Of a stretch of DNA of 64,000 bases, positions 45,439 through 53,882 are shown in pieces. Under the pieces are notes generated by a model. It did not search any database. It was not told where the DNA came from and saw nothing but the letters and a program-made list of their open reading frames with translations. Numbering within the stretch: position 1 is the first letter of the stretch; each line of letters begins with the position of its first letter. The stretch lies in assembly GCA_964596775.1 (NCBI GenBank), contig CAZQVN010000019.1, positions 1 through 64,000 on the forward strand, given 5' to 3'. A program made the position numbers and the translations under genes. This DNA is from CAZQVN01 sp964596775 (GTDB taxonomy: Bacteria; Eisenbacteria; RBG-16-71-46; JABDJR01; JAWXBZ01).

Positions 45439-45969
45439 ATGAACCGCCCGCACGCTCGGATCGTCCTGATGCTCGTCTCGGCGATCTGCCTGACCGCCCC
45501 CGGACAGTCCCGAGGGGCGCCCCGCCGCAATCCCGAAGCCGACATGGCGCGACTGGAAAGGCGGATCGCCCGGGAAAGGGAGATTCATATCGAGACGGCG
45601 GCTCTGCGGGTCGAAATGTCGAACCCGCGCCTCTCCGGTGGGTGGCTGACCTCCCCGGGCGATTCCGCGGCCTATGCGTTACAGGACGTGAGGGAAATCA
45701 TGGCGCGACGAAGCTACGCCGGCCGGGGGGCGGGCATCGGGGTCATGGCCGGTATTCTGGTGGGGGCCGGTTTCGGCGCGTGGGCGTCGGCGATGACGGA
45801 ACCGTCGCAGCGATCCGGGCCGTCGAACGACGACAGCGGCCAGACGATGGCCCTCGCCGCGGTCGGCGCCGGAGTGGGACTCGTCGTCGGCGCGCTCGTG
45901 GGGGCTGCCGTCAGCGGGTGGAAACCGATTTATCGGCAGTCCAGCGGAGAGGTAGGCGGCCGGCGGTAA
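45439..45969 (+). CDS. Small exported protein with two glycine-rich membrane segments (176 aa)
   Basis: The ATG at 45439 is preferred over an upstream start at 45382 because of the GGAGGAGTGGAGCC ribosome site. A signal peptide (to about residue 27) and a charged helix (NPEADMARLERRIARERE) come first. Two Gly/Ala-rich hydrophobic stretches follow, GAGIGVMAGILVGAGFGAWA and MALAAVGAGVGLVVGALVG. The Gly spacing resembles glycine zippers seen in outer-membrane lipoproteins, but there is no lipobox. The function is not recognised. It ends 39 nt from the convergent rsmH. Confidence 0.65.
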   Translation: MNRPHARIVLMLVSAICLTAPGQSRGAPRRNPEADMARLERRIAREREIHIETAALRVEMSNPRLSGGWLTSPGDSAAYALQDVREIMARRSYAGRGAGIGVMAGILVGAGFGAWASAMTEPSQRSGPSNDDSGQTMALAAVGAGVGLVVGALVGAAVSGWKPIYRQSSGEVGGRR

Positions 45970-46008
45970 TAAACGTAGCCTTCACATTCGAGGCTTCGCT
46001 CGATGCGT

Positions 46009-47073
46009 TCAGCCGCGACTCCGCACCGCCCACCGGAACACCGCCGACCGGCTCCGCGGATTGTCGTGCTTCTCCTCCGGTCCCGGCCGGATCGCATGCT
46101 CGCTGATCTCCGAATAGAGGCCGGCCGCGAGCCCCTCGCGCATCGCGCGGATCACCCGGCCGTCCTCGCCGCTGTGGAACGACAGCACGCCGAACCGCCC
46201 GCCGGGCTTGAGACACCAGGGCGCCACGCGGAGCAGTTCGTCGAGCTGGCTCAACTCGCCGTTCACGAGGATCCGCAGCGCCTGGAACGTGCGGGCCGCC
46301 GGGTGGAGGTCGCCGGGGCGCTTCGTTTCGCGCCAGTCGTCGACCTTGATCTTCTTCGCGCGGAAGATGATTTCGACGAGGTCCAGCGTGCGCCGGATCG
46401 TCCGGTGCTCCCGCACGCGCGCCACTCGCGCGGCGATCCTCTCGTGATCCGGTTCGTCGCCGAGGAGGCGGAGGGCTTCCGACAGTTCGGCTTCCTCGAT
46501 GTCCCGGAGCAGGTCGGCGGCGCTGCGGGCGATCCGGTCGTCCATCCGCATGTCCAGCGGTCCGTCGTGCTTGTAGCTGAACCCGCGTTTCGGATCGTCG
46601 ATCTGCATGCTGGACACGCCGAGATCCGCGAAGAGCACGTCGTATCCGGTGATGCCGAGTTCCGCGAGCGGTTTCGCCACGCCGGAAAACGACATCCGGT
46701 GGAGCGACAGCGGGGTGCCCAGCGGTTCCAGTCGCTGCCGCGTGCGTTCCAGCTCCGCCGCGTCCACGTCGAAGCCGACGAGCCGCCCCGAGGGTCCGAT
46801 CCGTTCGATGAACGCCCGGGCGTGACCGCCGTAGCCGAGCGTGCCGTCGGCCACGACATCGCCCGGTTCCGGCCGGAGCACGTCCATCACCTCGTCGACG
46901 AGGATCGGAACGTGCGTGCCGGCCGGAGTCTTCCCCTGCGCCTGCACGTGACCCTGCATCTCCGGATACGCGGCCGGATTCCGTTCCTTGTACTTGTCCT
47001 CGAAACGCCTGGGGTGCGTGCCGCGGTAGCGCGGTCGCCGGCGGTGCGGCCTGTCCTCGGCATCCCCGGTCAT
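46009..47073 (-). CDS. rsmH: 16S rRNA (cytosine-1402-N4)-methyltransferase
   Basis: This 354-aa SAM-dependent enzyme methylates C1402 in the ribosomal decoding centre. Motifs are HVPILVDEVMDVL, the SAM loop VADGTLGYGGHARAF, ADLGVSSMQID, the substrate region GPLDMRMD, and the C-terminal VLSFHSGEDGRVIRAM. An N-terminal extension of about 50 basic residues (HRRRPRYRGTHPRRF...) precedes the usual start of the fold. The gene is not beside ftsL/ftsI or mraZ as in a standard division cluster. Its ATG overlaps the stop of the Cys-rich protein gene by 4 nt, an unexpected operon partner. Confidence 0.93.
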   Translation of the reverse strand: MTGDAEDRPHRRRPRYRGTHPRRFEDKYKERNPAAYPEMQGHVQAQGKTPAGTHVPILVDEVMDVLRPEPGDVVADGTLGYGGHARAFIERIGPSGRLVGFDVDAAELERTRQRLEPLGTPLSLHRMSFSGVAKPLAELGITGYDVLFADLGVSSMQIDDPKRGFSYKHDGPLDMRMDDRIARSAADLLRDIEEAELSEALRLLGDEPDHERIAARVARVREHRTIRRTLDLVEIIFRAKKIKVDDWRETKRPGDLHPAARTFQALRILVNGELSQLDELLRVAPWCLKPGGRFGVLSFHSGEDGRVIRAMREGLAAGLYSEISEHAIRPGPEEKHDNPRSRSAVFRWAVRSRG

Positions 47074-47672
47074 GGATCCCGGCGATGCCGCGACTTGATG
47101 CCGCCCCAGCTCACGGCCTCGACCGGCACGGCACACTCCACGTTCGCGTTGCTCACCCGGACCGACGTCGTTTCGATCCGCTGACAGGTATTGATCTCCC
47201 CGGCGCAGTTGAGACCCGTGTGGAGGATGTTCGCAACCGTCAGGCTGGTGAACGAATCGCCGTCGCGTGTTCCGGTCTGCCGGATGGTGACGGTCGCGGA
47301 ACAGCTGTCGCTGACCGGGAAGACCGCCGTGCAGGTGACGTCGAACGATGTGTCGGTCGCCGTCCCGTCGCAGTCGAACTGGCCGAGGCCGACTTCACCG
47401 GAAATGATCGAGGCGTTGGCGCAGAGCGTGTCGGAGCTCGTCGATGTGCTGATCGTGGCCAGCGTCTCGCAGTCCTTGTCGACGTCGGTAGAGTTCCAGA
47501 TCCCCTGCCAGGCCGGAGGAATCGTCGGGACGCCGTTCGGGGCCAGGACCCGGGAGAGGGGAAGCCGGGGCGCAAGGGTGCCGACCGGGGCGGCAGCCTG
47601 TGCCGCGGCCCCGGTCAGGGTGATCAGAGCAAGGGCCGCCGCAACGGCGTGAACGGCTCTCGATGCTGTCAT
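47070..47672 (-). CDS. Small secreted Cys-rich protein, paralogue A (200 aa)
   Basis: The ATG at 47672 starts a signal peptide (to about residue 27, AAAQAAAP). The mature domain has eight or more cysteines in pairs (KDCETLATISTSTSSDTLC, FDCDGTATDTSFDVTCTAVF, LNCAGEINTCQRIE). It has a conserved PAWQGIWNSTDVDKDC opening and a SWGGIKSRHRR end. It shares this layout with the next gene, so the two are a tandem pair. I do not recognise the domain. The disulfide-rich small fold fits a periplasmic or secreted protein. The ATGA overlap with rsmH implies read-through. Confidence 0.75.
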   Translation of the reverse strand: MTASRAVHAVAAALALITLTGAAAQAAAPVGTLAPRLPLSRVLAPNGVPTIPPAWQGIWNSTDVDKDCETLATISTSTSSDTLCANASIISGEVGLGQFDCDGTATDTSFDVTCTAVFPVSDSCSATVTIRQTGTRDGDSFTSLTVANILHTGLNCAGEINTCQRIETTSVRVSNANVECAVPVEAVSWGGIKSRHRRDP

Positions 47673-47677
47673 GAGAT

Positions 47678-48253
47678 CTACCTGTGCCTTGACTTGATGT
47701 ATCCCCAGGTTGTGCTTTCCACCGGTGTGGCGCACGCGGTATTGGCGTTCCCCACCCGGACGGCGGTGTACTCGTAGCGGAAACAGGACGCCGGAAATTC
47801 CTCGCCGCAACGATCGTAGGTCGTGTTGAATATACCGACGTAACTCAGGTTGTTGCCGTTGAGCGTGGCGGTGATCTCGTAGTCAAAGCTGGCCGAACAG
47901 GTGTCGTCGATGGCCTCGGTGCCGCTGCAGACGAGGTTGTATCCGCTTCCGGTGATCGTCCCTTCGCAGGAGAAATTCGACCCTTCCGTCGAGTCCGGAA
48001 CAGCCGCATCGTCGGCACAGAGCGTATCCGTTCCCGTGTCGGTGATGAAAACGAACATCGTTTCGCAGTCCCGGACCGTCAGGGTGTAGTTCCAGATTCC
48101 CTGGTAGTCCGTCGGCAGAACGGGACCGCCGGAGGGGGACAGCACCCGGGTCGGCGGAACGTGAACGGTCCGATCCCCGGCCCAGGCGGTCGGAACGGCG
48201 GTGGTGAGGAAAAAGGCGGCGGCCACGGCACAGCACAGTCTCAAGGCTTTCAC
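47678..48253 (-). CDS. Small secreted Cys-rich protein, paralogue B (191 aa)
   Basis: The GTG start at 48253 has GGAGG 6 nt upstream. A signal peptide (to about residue 26) precedes a domain that mirrors paralogue A: VLSPSGGPVLPTDYQGIWN, then VRDCETMFVFITDTGTDTLC, FSCEGTITG, TCSASFDY, and a TTWGYIKSRHR end. About eight cysteines are conserved in order. Paralogue A lies downstream with a 5-nt gap, so the pair is co-transcribed with rsmH. Function is unknown. Confidence 0.75.
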   Translation of the reverse strand: MKALRLCCAVAAAFFLTTAVPTAWAGDRTVHVPPTRVLSPSGGPVLPTDYQGIWNYTLTVRDCETMFVFITDTGTDTLCADDAAVPDSTEGSNFSCEGTITGSGYNLVCSGTEAIDDTCSASFDYEITATLNGNNLSYVGIFNTTYDRCGEEFPASCFRYEYTAVRVGNANTACATPVESTTWGYIKSRHR

Positions 48254-48371
48254 GACGACCTCCAGGAAGGTTGATCCGAACCCGTTCCAGTCGGCGGGAT
48301 GGGGCCCGCCGACCGCGTGCAATTGAACCCGCCGGAAAGGCTAGCACAGCCCGATGAATTCGTGAATCAAT

Positions 48372-49979
48372 TCAATGAAGCGTCATCAGGTATGACGCAA
48401 TCCGCTCCCGATCCTCGAGCGAGAGGTCCGGGTAGGACCTCATCCGCGCCTCCGGGTTCACCGCTTCCGGGTCCGGCAGGTAGTCGATGATCCACTCCCG
48501 GCTCACGCGGTCGCCCACGCCGTTCAGGTCGGGACCCATGCGCCCGCCGGCCCCGTCCATCCGGTGGCAGCCGACGCACCCCTCGCGGACGACGAGGGCC
48601 ACGGCATCACTGTCCCCGGCACCGGCCGGGGCAGCGTACCCGGCCTTCCGCAGGTCCAGCCAGGCAAGGATCACGTCCGTTTCGCTGCCGGACACCCGCC
48701 GCTCCGGGTCGCGCGTTCCCGGCGCCACGTACTCCGGGTCCGACATGTGATCGCGGATCCACGCCGACGGGCGGGTGTTCGCCCCGGCGGTCAGTGCCGG
48801 ACCGGCGCCGGTGTCATCGGCGTGGTGACAGGACGCGCAGTCGTGTTTTTCGAACAGCAGGGGACCGGCCATCGCCGAAAACGGCGTGCGGCCGTCCTTC
48901 TTCCACGACGGCTCCGGCGACCCTCCCGGGTCGCGCGCGCCGAGGACCGTCAGCACGACGACCGCACCCAGCGCCGCGCCGCCGAGCGCCAGGATCGGGC
49001 GCCGCCGGGCCGCGCTCCGATCCGGACTGCGGTCGAGGAACGGCAGGAGGAACAGGAACAGCGCGCCGAGGCCGGGGAGGATCACCGTGCCGATCACCTC
49101 CAGCTTCCCGGGAAAGTACTTGAGCATCTGGAACAGGCCGAGGAAGTACCACTCCGGCCGCGGCACGTAGGCCGTGTCGGACGGATCGGCCGGCGGATCG
49201 AGCGGCGCGCCCTTGACGACCGCGGTGATCATCAGCGCGGCAAGGACCAGCGCCATGGCGATCGCGTCCCGCCCGGACTGCCGCGGGTGGAACGTGTCGC
49301 CGTCCTTCTTCGCATCACCGGAAAAGGCGGGAGGTCCGGCGGTTCCGTGGCGCTGGACGAGAAACACGTGGGCGGCCACCAGGAGCACCGCGGCCCCCGG
49401 GAGGAAGAGAACGTGGATCGCGTAGAAGCGGTTCAGCGTCATGGCACCCACGGACGGGCCGCCGAGGATCGCGGCGAGGAACGGCCCGATGAGCGGCACC
49501 GAGTCGGCGATCCGGAGCGTCACCGTGGTGGCCCAGTACGCCTTCTGGTCCCACGGCAGGAGATACCCGGTGAGCCCGAACGCGAGAACGACGAACAGGA
49601 GCTTGACGCCGAGCATCCAGTTCACCTCGCGCGGCTTCCTGTAGGACCCGTGGAGGAACGCGCGGATCATGTGCAGGACCATGGCCACGATCAGGAACGA
49701 CGCGCCCCAGTGATGCAGGCCGCGGAGCAGCGCCCCGTTCAGGACCCCGGTTTCGATGAAGCGGATCGAATCGCGGGCGTGATCCGGCGTGGGGGCGTAG
49801 TAGACGGCCAGGAACATCCCGGTGACGATCTGCGCCCCGAACAGCATCAGCGCGATGCTGCCGAGCGTGTAGCTCCAGGGAAGTTTCGGCGGCACCTTCT
49901 TGCCGAGGAACCGGTCGACCGCGGAAAAGAGGCCGGTGCGGTCGTCGAGCCAGGCGCGGGCACGGCCGAAGAGGCTCAC
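48372..49979 (-). CDS. Cytochrome b fused to a diheme cytochrome c domain (bc complex)
   Basis: This 535-aa fusion has an eight-helix cytochrome b core. The two b-haem ligand pairs are His89/90 with His189 and His103 with His204, as judged by spacing. The Qo-site motif is PEWY at 275-278. After a membrane-exit helix the C-terminal ~165 residues carry two c-type haem sites, CASCH (381-385) and CVGCH (468-472), replacing a separate cytochrome c1. It oxidises quinol, probably menaquinol, and passes electrons to a cytochrome c or terminal oxidase. The GTG start overlaps the Rieske stop by 4 nt. The operon partners are the Rieske protein and a small exported protein upstream. Confidence 0.93.
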   Translation of the reverse strand: MSLFGRARAWLDDRTGLFSAVDRFLGKKVPPKLPWSYTLGSIALMLFGAQIVTGMFLAVYYAPTPDHARDSIRFIETGVLNGALLRGLHHWGASFLIVAMVLHMIRAFLHGSYRKPREVNWMLGVKLLFVVLAFGLTGYLLPWDQKAYWATTVTLRIADSVPLIGPFLAAILGGPSVGAMTLNRFYAIHVLFLPGAAVLLVAAHVFLVQRHGTAGPPAFSGDAKKDGDTFHPRQSGRDAIAMALVLAALMITAVVKGAPLDPPADPSDTAYVPRPEWYFLGLFQMLKYFPGKLEVIGTVILPGLGALFLFLLPFLDRSPDRSAARRRPILALGGAALGAVVVLTVLGARDPGGSPEPSWKKDGRTPFSAMAGPLLFEKHDCASCHHADDTGAGPALTAGANTRPSAWIRDHMSDPEYVAPGTRDPERRVSGSETDVILAWLDLRKAGYAAPAGAGDSDAVALVVREGCVGCHRMDGAGGRMGPDLNGVGDRVSREWIIDYLPDPEAVNPEARMRSYPDLSLEDRERIASYLMTLH

Positions 49980-50470
49980 GCCCCGAGCCCTCCGCCCCGG
50001 ACGAACAGCACCCCCTCCTCCCACCGCGTTTCCAGCCGGTCCAGCGGACGGGGGGGCGGGCCGGCGGTGACCCGTCCGGAGGCGTCGTAGGCGCCGCCGT
50101 GACAGGGGCAGTGGAAGCTCTCCCCCTTCGCGTCCCAGCTGACGGAGCAGCCGAGGTGCGTGCACACGGACGAGAGGGCCACGAGCGCGTCGTCATCACC
50201 CTTCGTGAGATGCACGAGGGCCTGCCCCGAACCGGTGTACCAGCCGTCTTTCTTTCGATAGGTGACGATCATCGATCGCACGCCCCGGATCCGGTCCGGG
50301 TCCACCTCGCCGACCTTGATCCAGCCGGAGTCCCTGCGGCCGAACGCCGGCGACACGAACGTGGACAGGCCGGTTCCGGAGAGAACGAGGGCGATCGCGC
50401 CGCCGAGAATTCCGGCGATGCGGCCGAGAAAGGAGCGGCGGGTGGCGGGGCCGTCGGGCGCGGGCGCCAT
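49976..50470 (-). CDS. Rieske iron-sulfur protein of the bc complex
   Basis: This 164-aa protein has a twin-arginine signal (TRRSFLGRIAGILGG, residues 10-24), so it is exported folded and anchored by its first helix. The [2Fe-2S] ligands are Cys103 and His105 (SVCTHLGC) and Cys121 and His124 (CPCHGG). The bridging disulfide is Cys108-Cys123. It transfers electrons from quinol at the Qo site to the c haems of the fused partner encoded next. The GTGA overlap with cytochrome b shows strong coupling. Confidence 0.95.
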   Translation of the reverse strand: MAPAPDGPATRRSFLGRIAGILGGAIALVLSGTGLSTFVSPAFGRRDSGWIKVGEVDPDRIRGVRSMIVTYRKKDGWYTGSGQALVHLTKGDDDALVALSSVCTHLGCSVSWDAKGESFHCPCHGGAYDASGRVTAGPPPRPLDRLETRWEEGVLFVRGGGLGA

Positions 50471-50881
50471 CTACATCATCGACTTCGGGAGTTTGCCTTC
50501 CGTCCAGTCGGCGCCCTTCTTGATCTCGATCTTCGTCGGCACGACCACATGCTGCTTCGCGTCGACCTTGCCGGTCAGGCGGACCGTCTTGTTGGCGTAA
50601 TCCGCAAACCCCATGGCCGGGGCGAGGATCACGTAGAGATCGCCGGACTCGGTGAGCACCGCGGCGGGGATGCCGTCCTTCAGGCACTGGATGGCGCAGT
50701 CGTGATGATCGCCGTCGGTCAACCCCATCTTGACCCAGCAGCGGCTGTCCACGAGCTGTCCGCTGATCTGGGCGGCCGCTTCCTTCTTTTCCGACTTTTC
50801 CTGGGCGATGATGCGGCCGGACGCGCCGAGGAGTACCGCGAACGCCGCGATGAGAGTGAGGAGCTTCCTGCTTCCCGTCAT
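50471..50881 (-). CDS. Small exported protein upstream of the bc complex (136 aa)
   Basis: The ATG at 50881 begins a signal peptide (to about residue 27, ending IIAQEK). The mature domain has DSRCWVKMGLTDGDHHDC and AIQCLKDGIPAAVL, with three Cys and two adjacent His that could bind a metal or haem, though there is no CXXCH. It ends with Lys-rich strands (VPTKIEIKKGADW). It abuts the Rieske gene directly, so it is probably a periplasmic accessory subunit or copper/electron carrier. Its role is unproven. Confidence 0.75.
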   Translation of the reverse strand: MTGSRKLLTLIAAFAVLLGASGRIIAQEKSEKKEAAAQISGQLVDSRCWVKMGLTDGDHHDCAIQCLKDGIPAAVLTESGDLYVILAPAMGFADYANKTVRLTGKVDAKQHVVVPTKIEIKKGADWTEGKLPKSMM

Positions 50882-50961
50882 GATGCCACCTCCGGTTTCA
50901 GAAATGTCCTGTCCGAGGATGCGGGTCAACTATGGCCGCCCGCCCGCGATCCCGGGCCCGC

Positions 50962-53073
50962 CTACCAGGCGGCCAGCGACCGCACCGCCTCGAGTATGTC
51001 TTCCGTCTGCGGCAGGATCTCGTCCTCGATCGCCGGGCAGTAGGCCACCGGCGTGTCGAGCGCGCCGATCCGCCGGACCGGCGCATCGAGATGTTCGAAC
51101 AGATCCTCCGCGATCCTTCCGGCCACTTCGGCGCCGAAGCCCCACGACAGCTGGTCCTCGTGGGCCACGATCACCCGGCTCGTCTTCCGGACCGATGCGT
51201 AGACCGTCTCCATGTCCCACGGGACGAGGCTCCGCAGGTCGATGACCTCCACGGAGATGCCGTCCTCCGCCGCCTTCTCCGCCGCCACCTGGCTCTTGCG
51301 GACGAGCGTTCCGTAGGTGACGAGCGTCACGTCGGTGCCTTCGCGCACCACGTTCGCCTTGCCGAGCGGAATCATGTACTCCGGGCCCGGATACACGGAC
51401 TTGGCGTACGGCTGGCGGTACAGGGTCTTCGGTTCGAGGAAGAGCACGGGATCGTCGCAGCGGATCGATGTTCGGAGGAGCCCGGCCGCGTCCGCGCCGT
51501 TCGACGGCATCACGATCCGGATACCGGGGCAGTGGGCGAAGATCGATTCGCCGGACTGGCTGTGGTACACGGATCCGCCCTGCAGGTAGCCGCCGATCGG
51601 CGACCGGATCACGACGGGACACGTGAAGTTGTTGTTGGAGCGCCAGCGCATCATGGCGAGTTCGTTGCGGATCTGCATCATGGCCGGCCAGATGTAGTCG
51701 AAGAACTGGATCTCGACGACCGGCTTGAGACCGCGGGTGGCCAGCCCGACCGCCCGGCCGACGATGTTGGCCTCGGCCAGCGGAGAGTTGAACACCCGGG
51801 CGGCGCCGTGCTCCTTCTGGAGGCCGTAGGTGAGCTTGAACACGCCCCCCTTGCCGGCAACTTCGTCGAGCTTCGATTCGTCGGAGCAGTCGGCCACGTC
51901 CTCGCCGAACACCAGGATCCGCGGATCGCGGGCCATCTCCTCCCTGAGCGTCCGGTTGATGTTGTCGACGAGCGTCACCGGCTGACCGTCGGGTTTCGGC
52001 TCCGTGTCGAAGTCGGGGCCGGTCGGGTCGACCGTGTCGGAGTAGAGGAAGTTCACCGCCGAGCCGGAGGCGGGCTTGGCCGCGGCAATGGCCTCCTCGG
52101 CCGCGGAGTTGACCTGGTCGTCCACGCTGGCCTTGAGGCTTTCGAGTTCCTCCTTCGTGAGGATCCCTTCCTTCGTGAGAAACCGCGCGAACTTCGTCAG
52201 CGGGTCGCGCTTTTCCTCCTCTTCCCGTTCCTTCTTCGAGCGGTAGGCGGTCTGGTCGTCGGACATCGAGTGGGAGTAGGGGCGCACGCACTCGGCGTGC
52301 ACGAGCGCCGGTCCCTGTCGCTTCCGGCAGTAGTCCACCGCCTTCGAGAACGCCTCGTACGACTCGACCGGGTCGGTGCCGTCGCACTGGATCCGGAACA
52401 TCCCCTGGAAGCCGGACAGCGTCTTCGACCAGTCGCCGCCGGCGGTCTGCACGCTGGACGGCACGGAGATGGCGTAGCCGTTGTCCTCGAGGACGAACAG
52501 CACCGGCAGCTTCAGAACGCAGGCGGTGTTCAGCGCCTCCCAGAATTCCCCCTGGCTCGCGGTGCCGTCGCCGATCGACACGTAGACGACCTCGTCCTTC
52601 TTGAACAGCTTCTGGCGATCCTTGATTTCCTTGATGAGATCGTAGCGGTAGCCGGCCTCGGCGCAGCCGACCGCCTGGAGGAGCTGGGTGCCGGTCGGAC
52701 TCGACTGCGAAACGAGATTCCACTTCCTGTGACCCCAGTGCGACGGCATCTGCCGCCCGCCCGAGGCGGGATCGTCCGCCGCGCCGACCGCCTGGTAGAG
52801 CATCTCGGTGGGGGTCACGCCGATCTGGAGGCAGAGCGCGCGATCGCGGTAGTAAGGGTAGAACCAGTCGTAGCCGCCCTTGAGACAGAGACCGGCGGCC
52901 ACCAGCAGCGCCTCGTGCCCGGCGCCGGAAATCTGGAAGAACGTCTGGTTCTGCCGCTTGAGCTTCATCTCCACGTCGTCGAGCCGGCGCGACAGGTACA
53001 TCGTGCGGAAAATGCCCGTCAGCTGGTCGGCGGACAGGGACGTGGCGGTCTTCGATTTTGAGTTTGCGCGCAT
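50962..53073 (-). CDS. 2-oxoacid dehydrogenase E1, alpha and beta subunits fused
   Basis: This 703-aa fusion has a thiamine-diphosphate alpha part (1 to about 345) with GDGTASQGEFWEALNTACVL (168-187) and EDNGYAI (196-202), where Asn198 binds Mg2+/ThDP. The beta part (about 370-703) has VFGEDVADCSDES and HSQSGESIFAH. It decarboxylates pyruvate or branched-chain 2-oxoacids and passes the acyl group to a lipoyl E2. The EEMARDPR linkage style fits 2-oxoisovalerate-type E1 better than classical E1p, but the substrate is not certain. No E2 or E3 gene is in the window. It stands alone downstream of a 152-nt gap. Confidence 0.9.
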   Translation of the reverse strand: MRANSKSKTATSLSADQLTGIFRTMYLSRRLDDVEMKLKRQNQTFFQISGAGHEALLVAAGLCLKGGYDWFYPYYRDRALCLQIGVTPTEMLYQAVGAADDPASGGRQMPSHWGHRKWNLVSQSSPTGTQLLQAVGCAEAGYRYDLIKEIKDRQKLFKKDEVVYVSIGDGTASQGEFWEALNTACVLKLPVLFVLEDNGYAISVPSSVQTAGGDWSKTLSGFQGMFRIQCDGTDPVESYEAFSKAVDYCRKRQGPALVHAECVRPYSHSMSDDQTAYRSKKEREEEEKRDPLTKFARFLTKEGILTKEELESLKASVDDQVNSAAEEAIAAAKPASGSAVNFLYSDTVDPTGPDFDTEPKPDGQPVTLVDNINRTLREEMARDPRILVFGEDVADCSDESKLDEVAGKGGVFKLTYGLQKEHGAARVFNSPLAEANIVGRAVGLATRGLKPVVEIQFFDYIWPAMMQIRNELAMMRWRSNNNFTCPVVIRSPIGGYLQGGSVYHSQSGESIFAHCPGIRIVMPSNGADAAGLLRTSIRCDDPVLFLEPKTLYRQPYAKSVYPGPEYMIPLGKANVVREGTDVTLVTYGTLVRKSQVAAEKAAEDGISVEVIDLRSLVPWDMETVYASVRKTSRVIVAHEDQLSWGFGAEVAGRIAEDLFEHLDAPVRRIGALDTPVAYCPAIEDEILPQTEDILEAVRSLAAW

Positions 53074-53225
53074 GGGGCCGCTCCAGGTGGCGCCGAAGGG
53101 CGGTCAAAAAGCTGTCTGTTTGGAGGGCAACAATTTAGCGCGAACGGCAGGGGGGGCGCAAGGGCGGTCGGCAAGGGAGGAGGGCTGCCACAGGGCTCCC
53201 GTGGCGCGTTCCAGGGGCGGGCGGG

Positions 53226-53882
53226 CTAACGCCTGTTTTCGTCCGGGGCCGGGGGCGGCCCGTCGCTGCCCCCGGTTTCGTCCGGGAGCGGAGCCCTGCC
53301 GCCGCCGTCGCGCACCGCCAGCCGCTTCAACAACTCCTCCTCCAGCGCCTTCTCATCCCCCGGCCGGTACCCCTGATTCGACCACACCGTCGTGCCGTCC
53401 GGCGCGAGCAGGATCGCGGTGGGGAACGCATTGATCTGAAAACGGCGGCGGAGATCGCCGTCGAGGTCGGTGATCACCCGGAGGCTGAACCTGCGCGACC
53501 GCGCGAACGGCTTCACCTTGCCCACGTCCACCGGCGTGTCGGTGTTCACCGCGATCACCGTGAACCCGCGATCCGCATATTTTTTCTGAAGCCGGTCCAG
53601 CTCCGGCAGCTCCTTGAGGCACGGCCGGCACCAGAGCGCCCAGAAGTTGAGCAGCACCGGACCGCGCGCGAGCAGGTCGTGCAGCGACAGGTCCTTGCCG
53701 TCGATGTCGCGGGCCCTGATCTCCGGAACGGAAATCCGGGCGGGGCTGTCCGCGCTTTCACCTGTGCGGCCTTCGCCTGCCCCGCCGTCGCCTGTCGCGC
53801 CCGGTTCCATCGCGCCGGCCGGTGCTGCGCACATCACCAGCACCGCCGAAACGACAAGCCCTGTCAGAGGTCGATCGTGCAC
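53226..53882 (-). CDS. TlpA/ResA-like thiol-disulfide oxidoreductase
   Basis: The GTG at 53882 is chosen from an AAGGAG site 8 nt upstream and gives 218 aa with a signal peptide to about residue 24. The thioredoxin fold has the active site WCRPC (Cys85, Cys88) in LLNFWALWCRPCLKELPEL and a cis-Pro in INAFPTAILLAPDG. It probably acts in the periplasm in cytochrome c maturation or in reducing disulfides of Cys-rich secreted proteins, which are numerous here. It overlaps mutY by 19 nt. The poorly conserved C-terminal tail is Pro/Gly/Asp-rich. Confidence 0.88.
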   Translation of the reverse strand: MHDRPLTGLVVSAVLVMCAAPAGAMEPGATGDGGAGEGRTGESADSPARISVPEIRARDIDGKDLSLHDLLARGPVLLNFWALWCRPCLKELPELDRLQKKYADRGFTVIAVNTDTPVDVGKVKPFARSRRFSLRVITDLDGDLRRRFQINAFPTAILLAPDGTTVWSNQGYRPGDEKALEEELLKRLAVRDGGGRAPLPDETGGSDGPPPAPDENRR

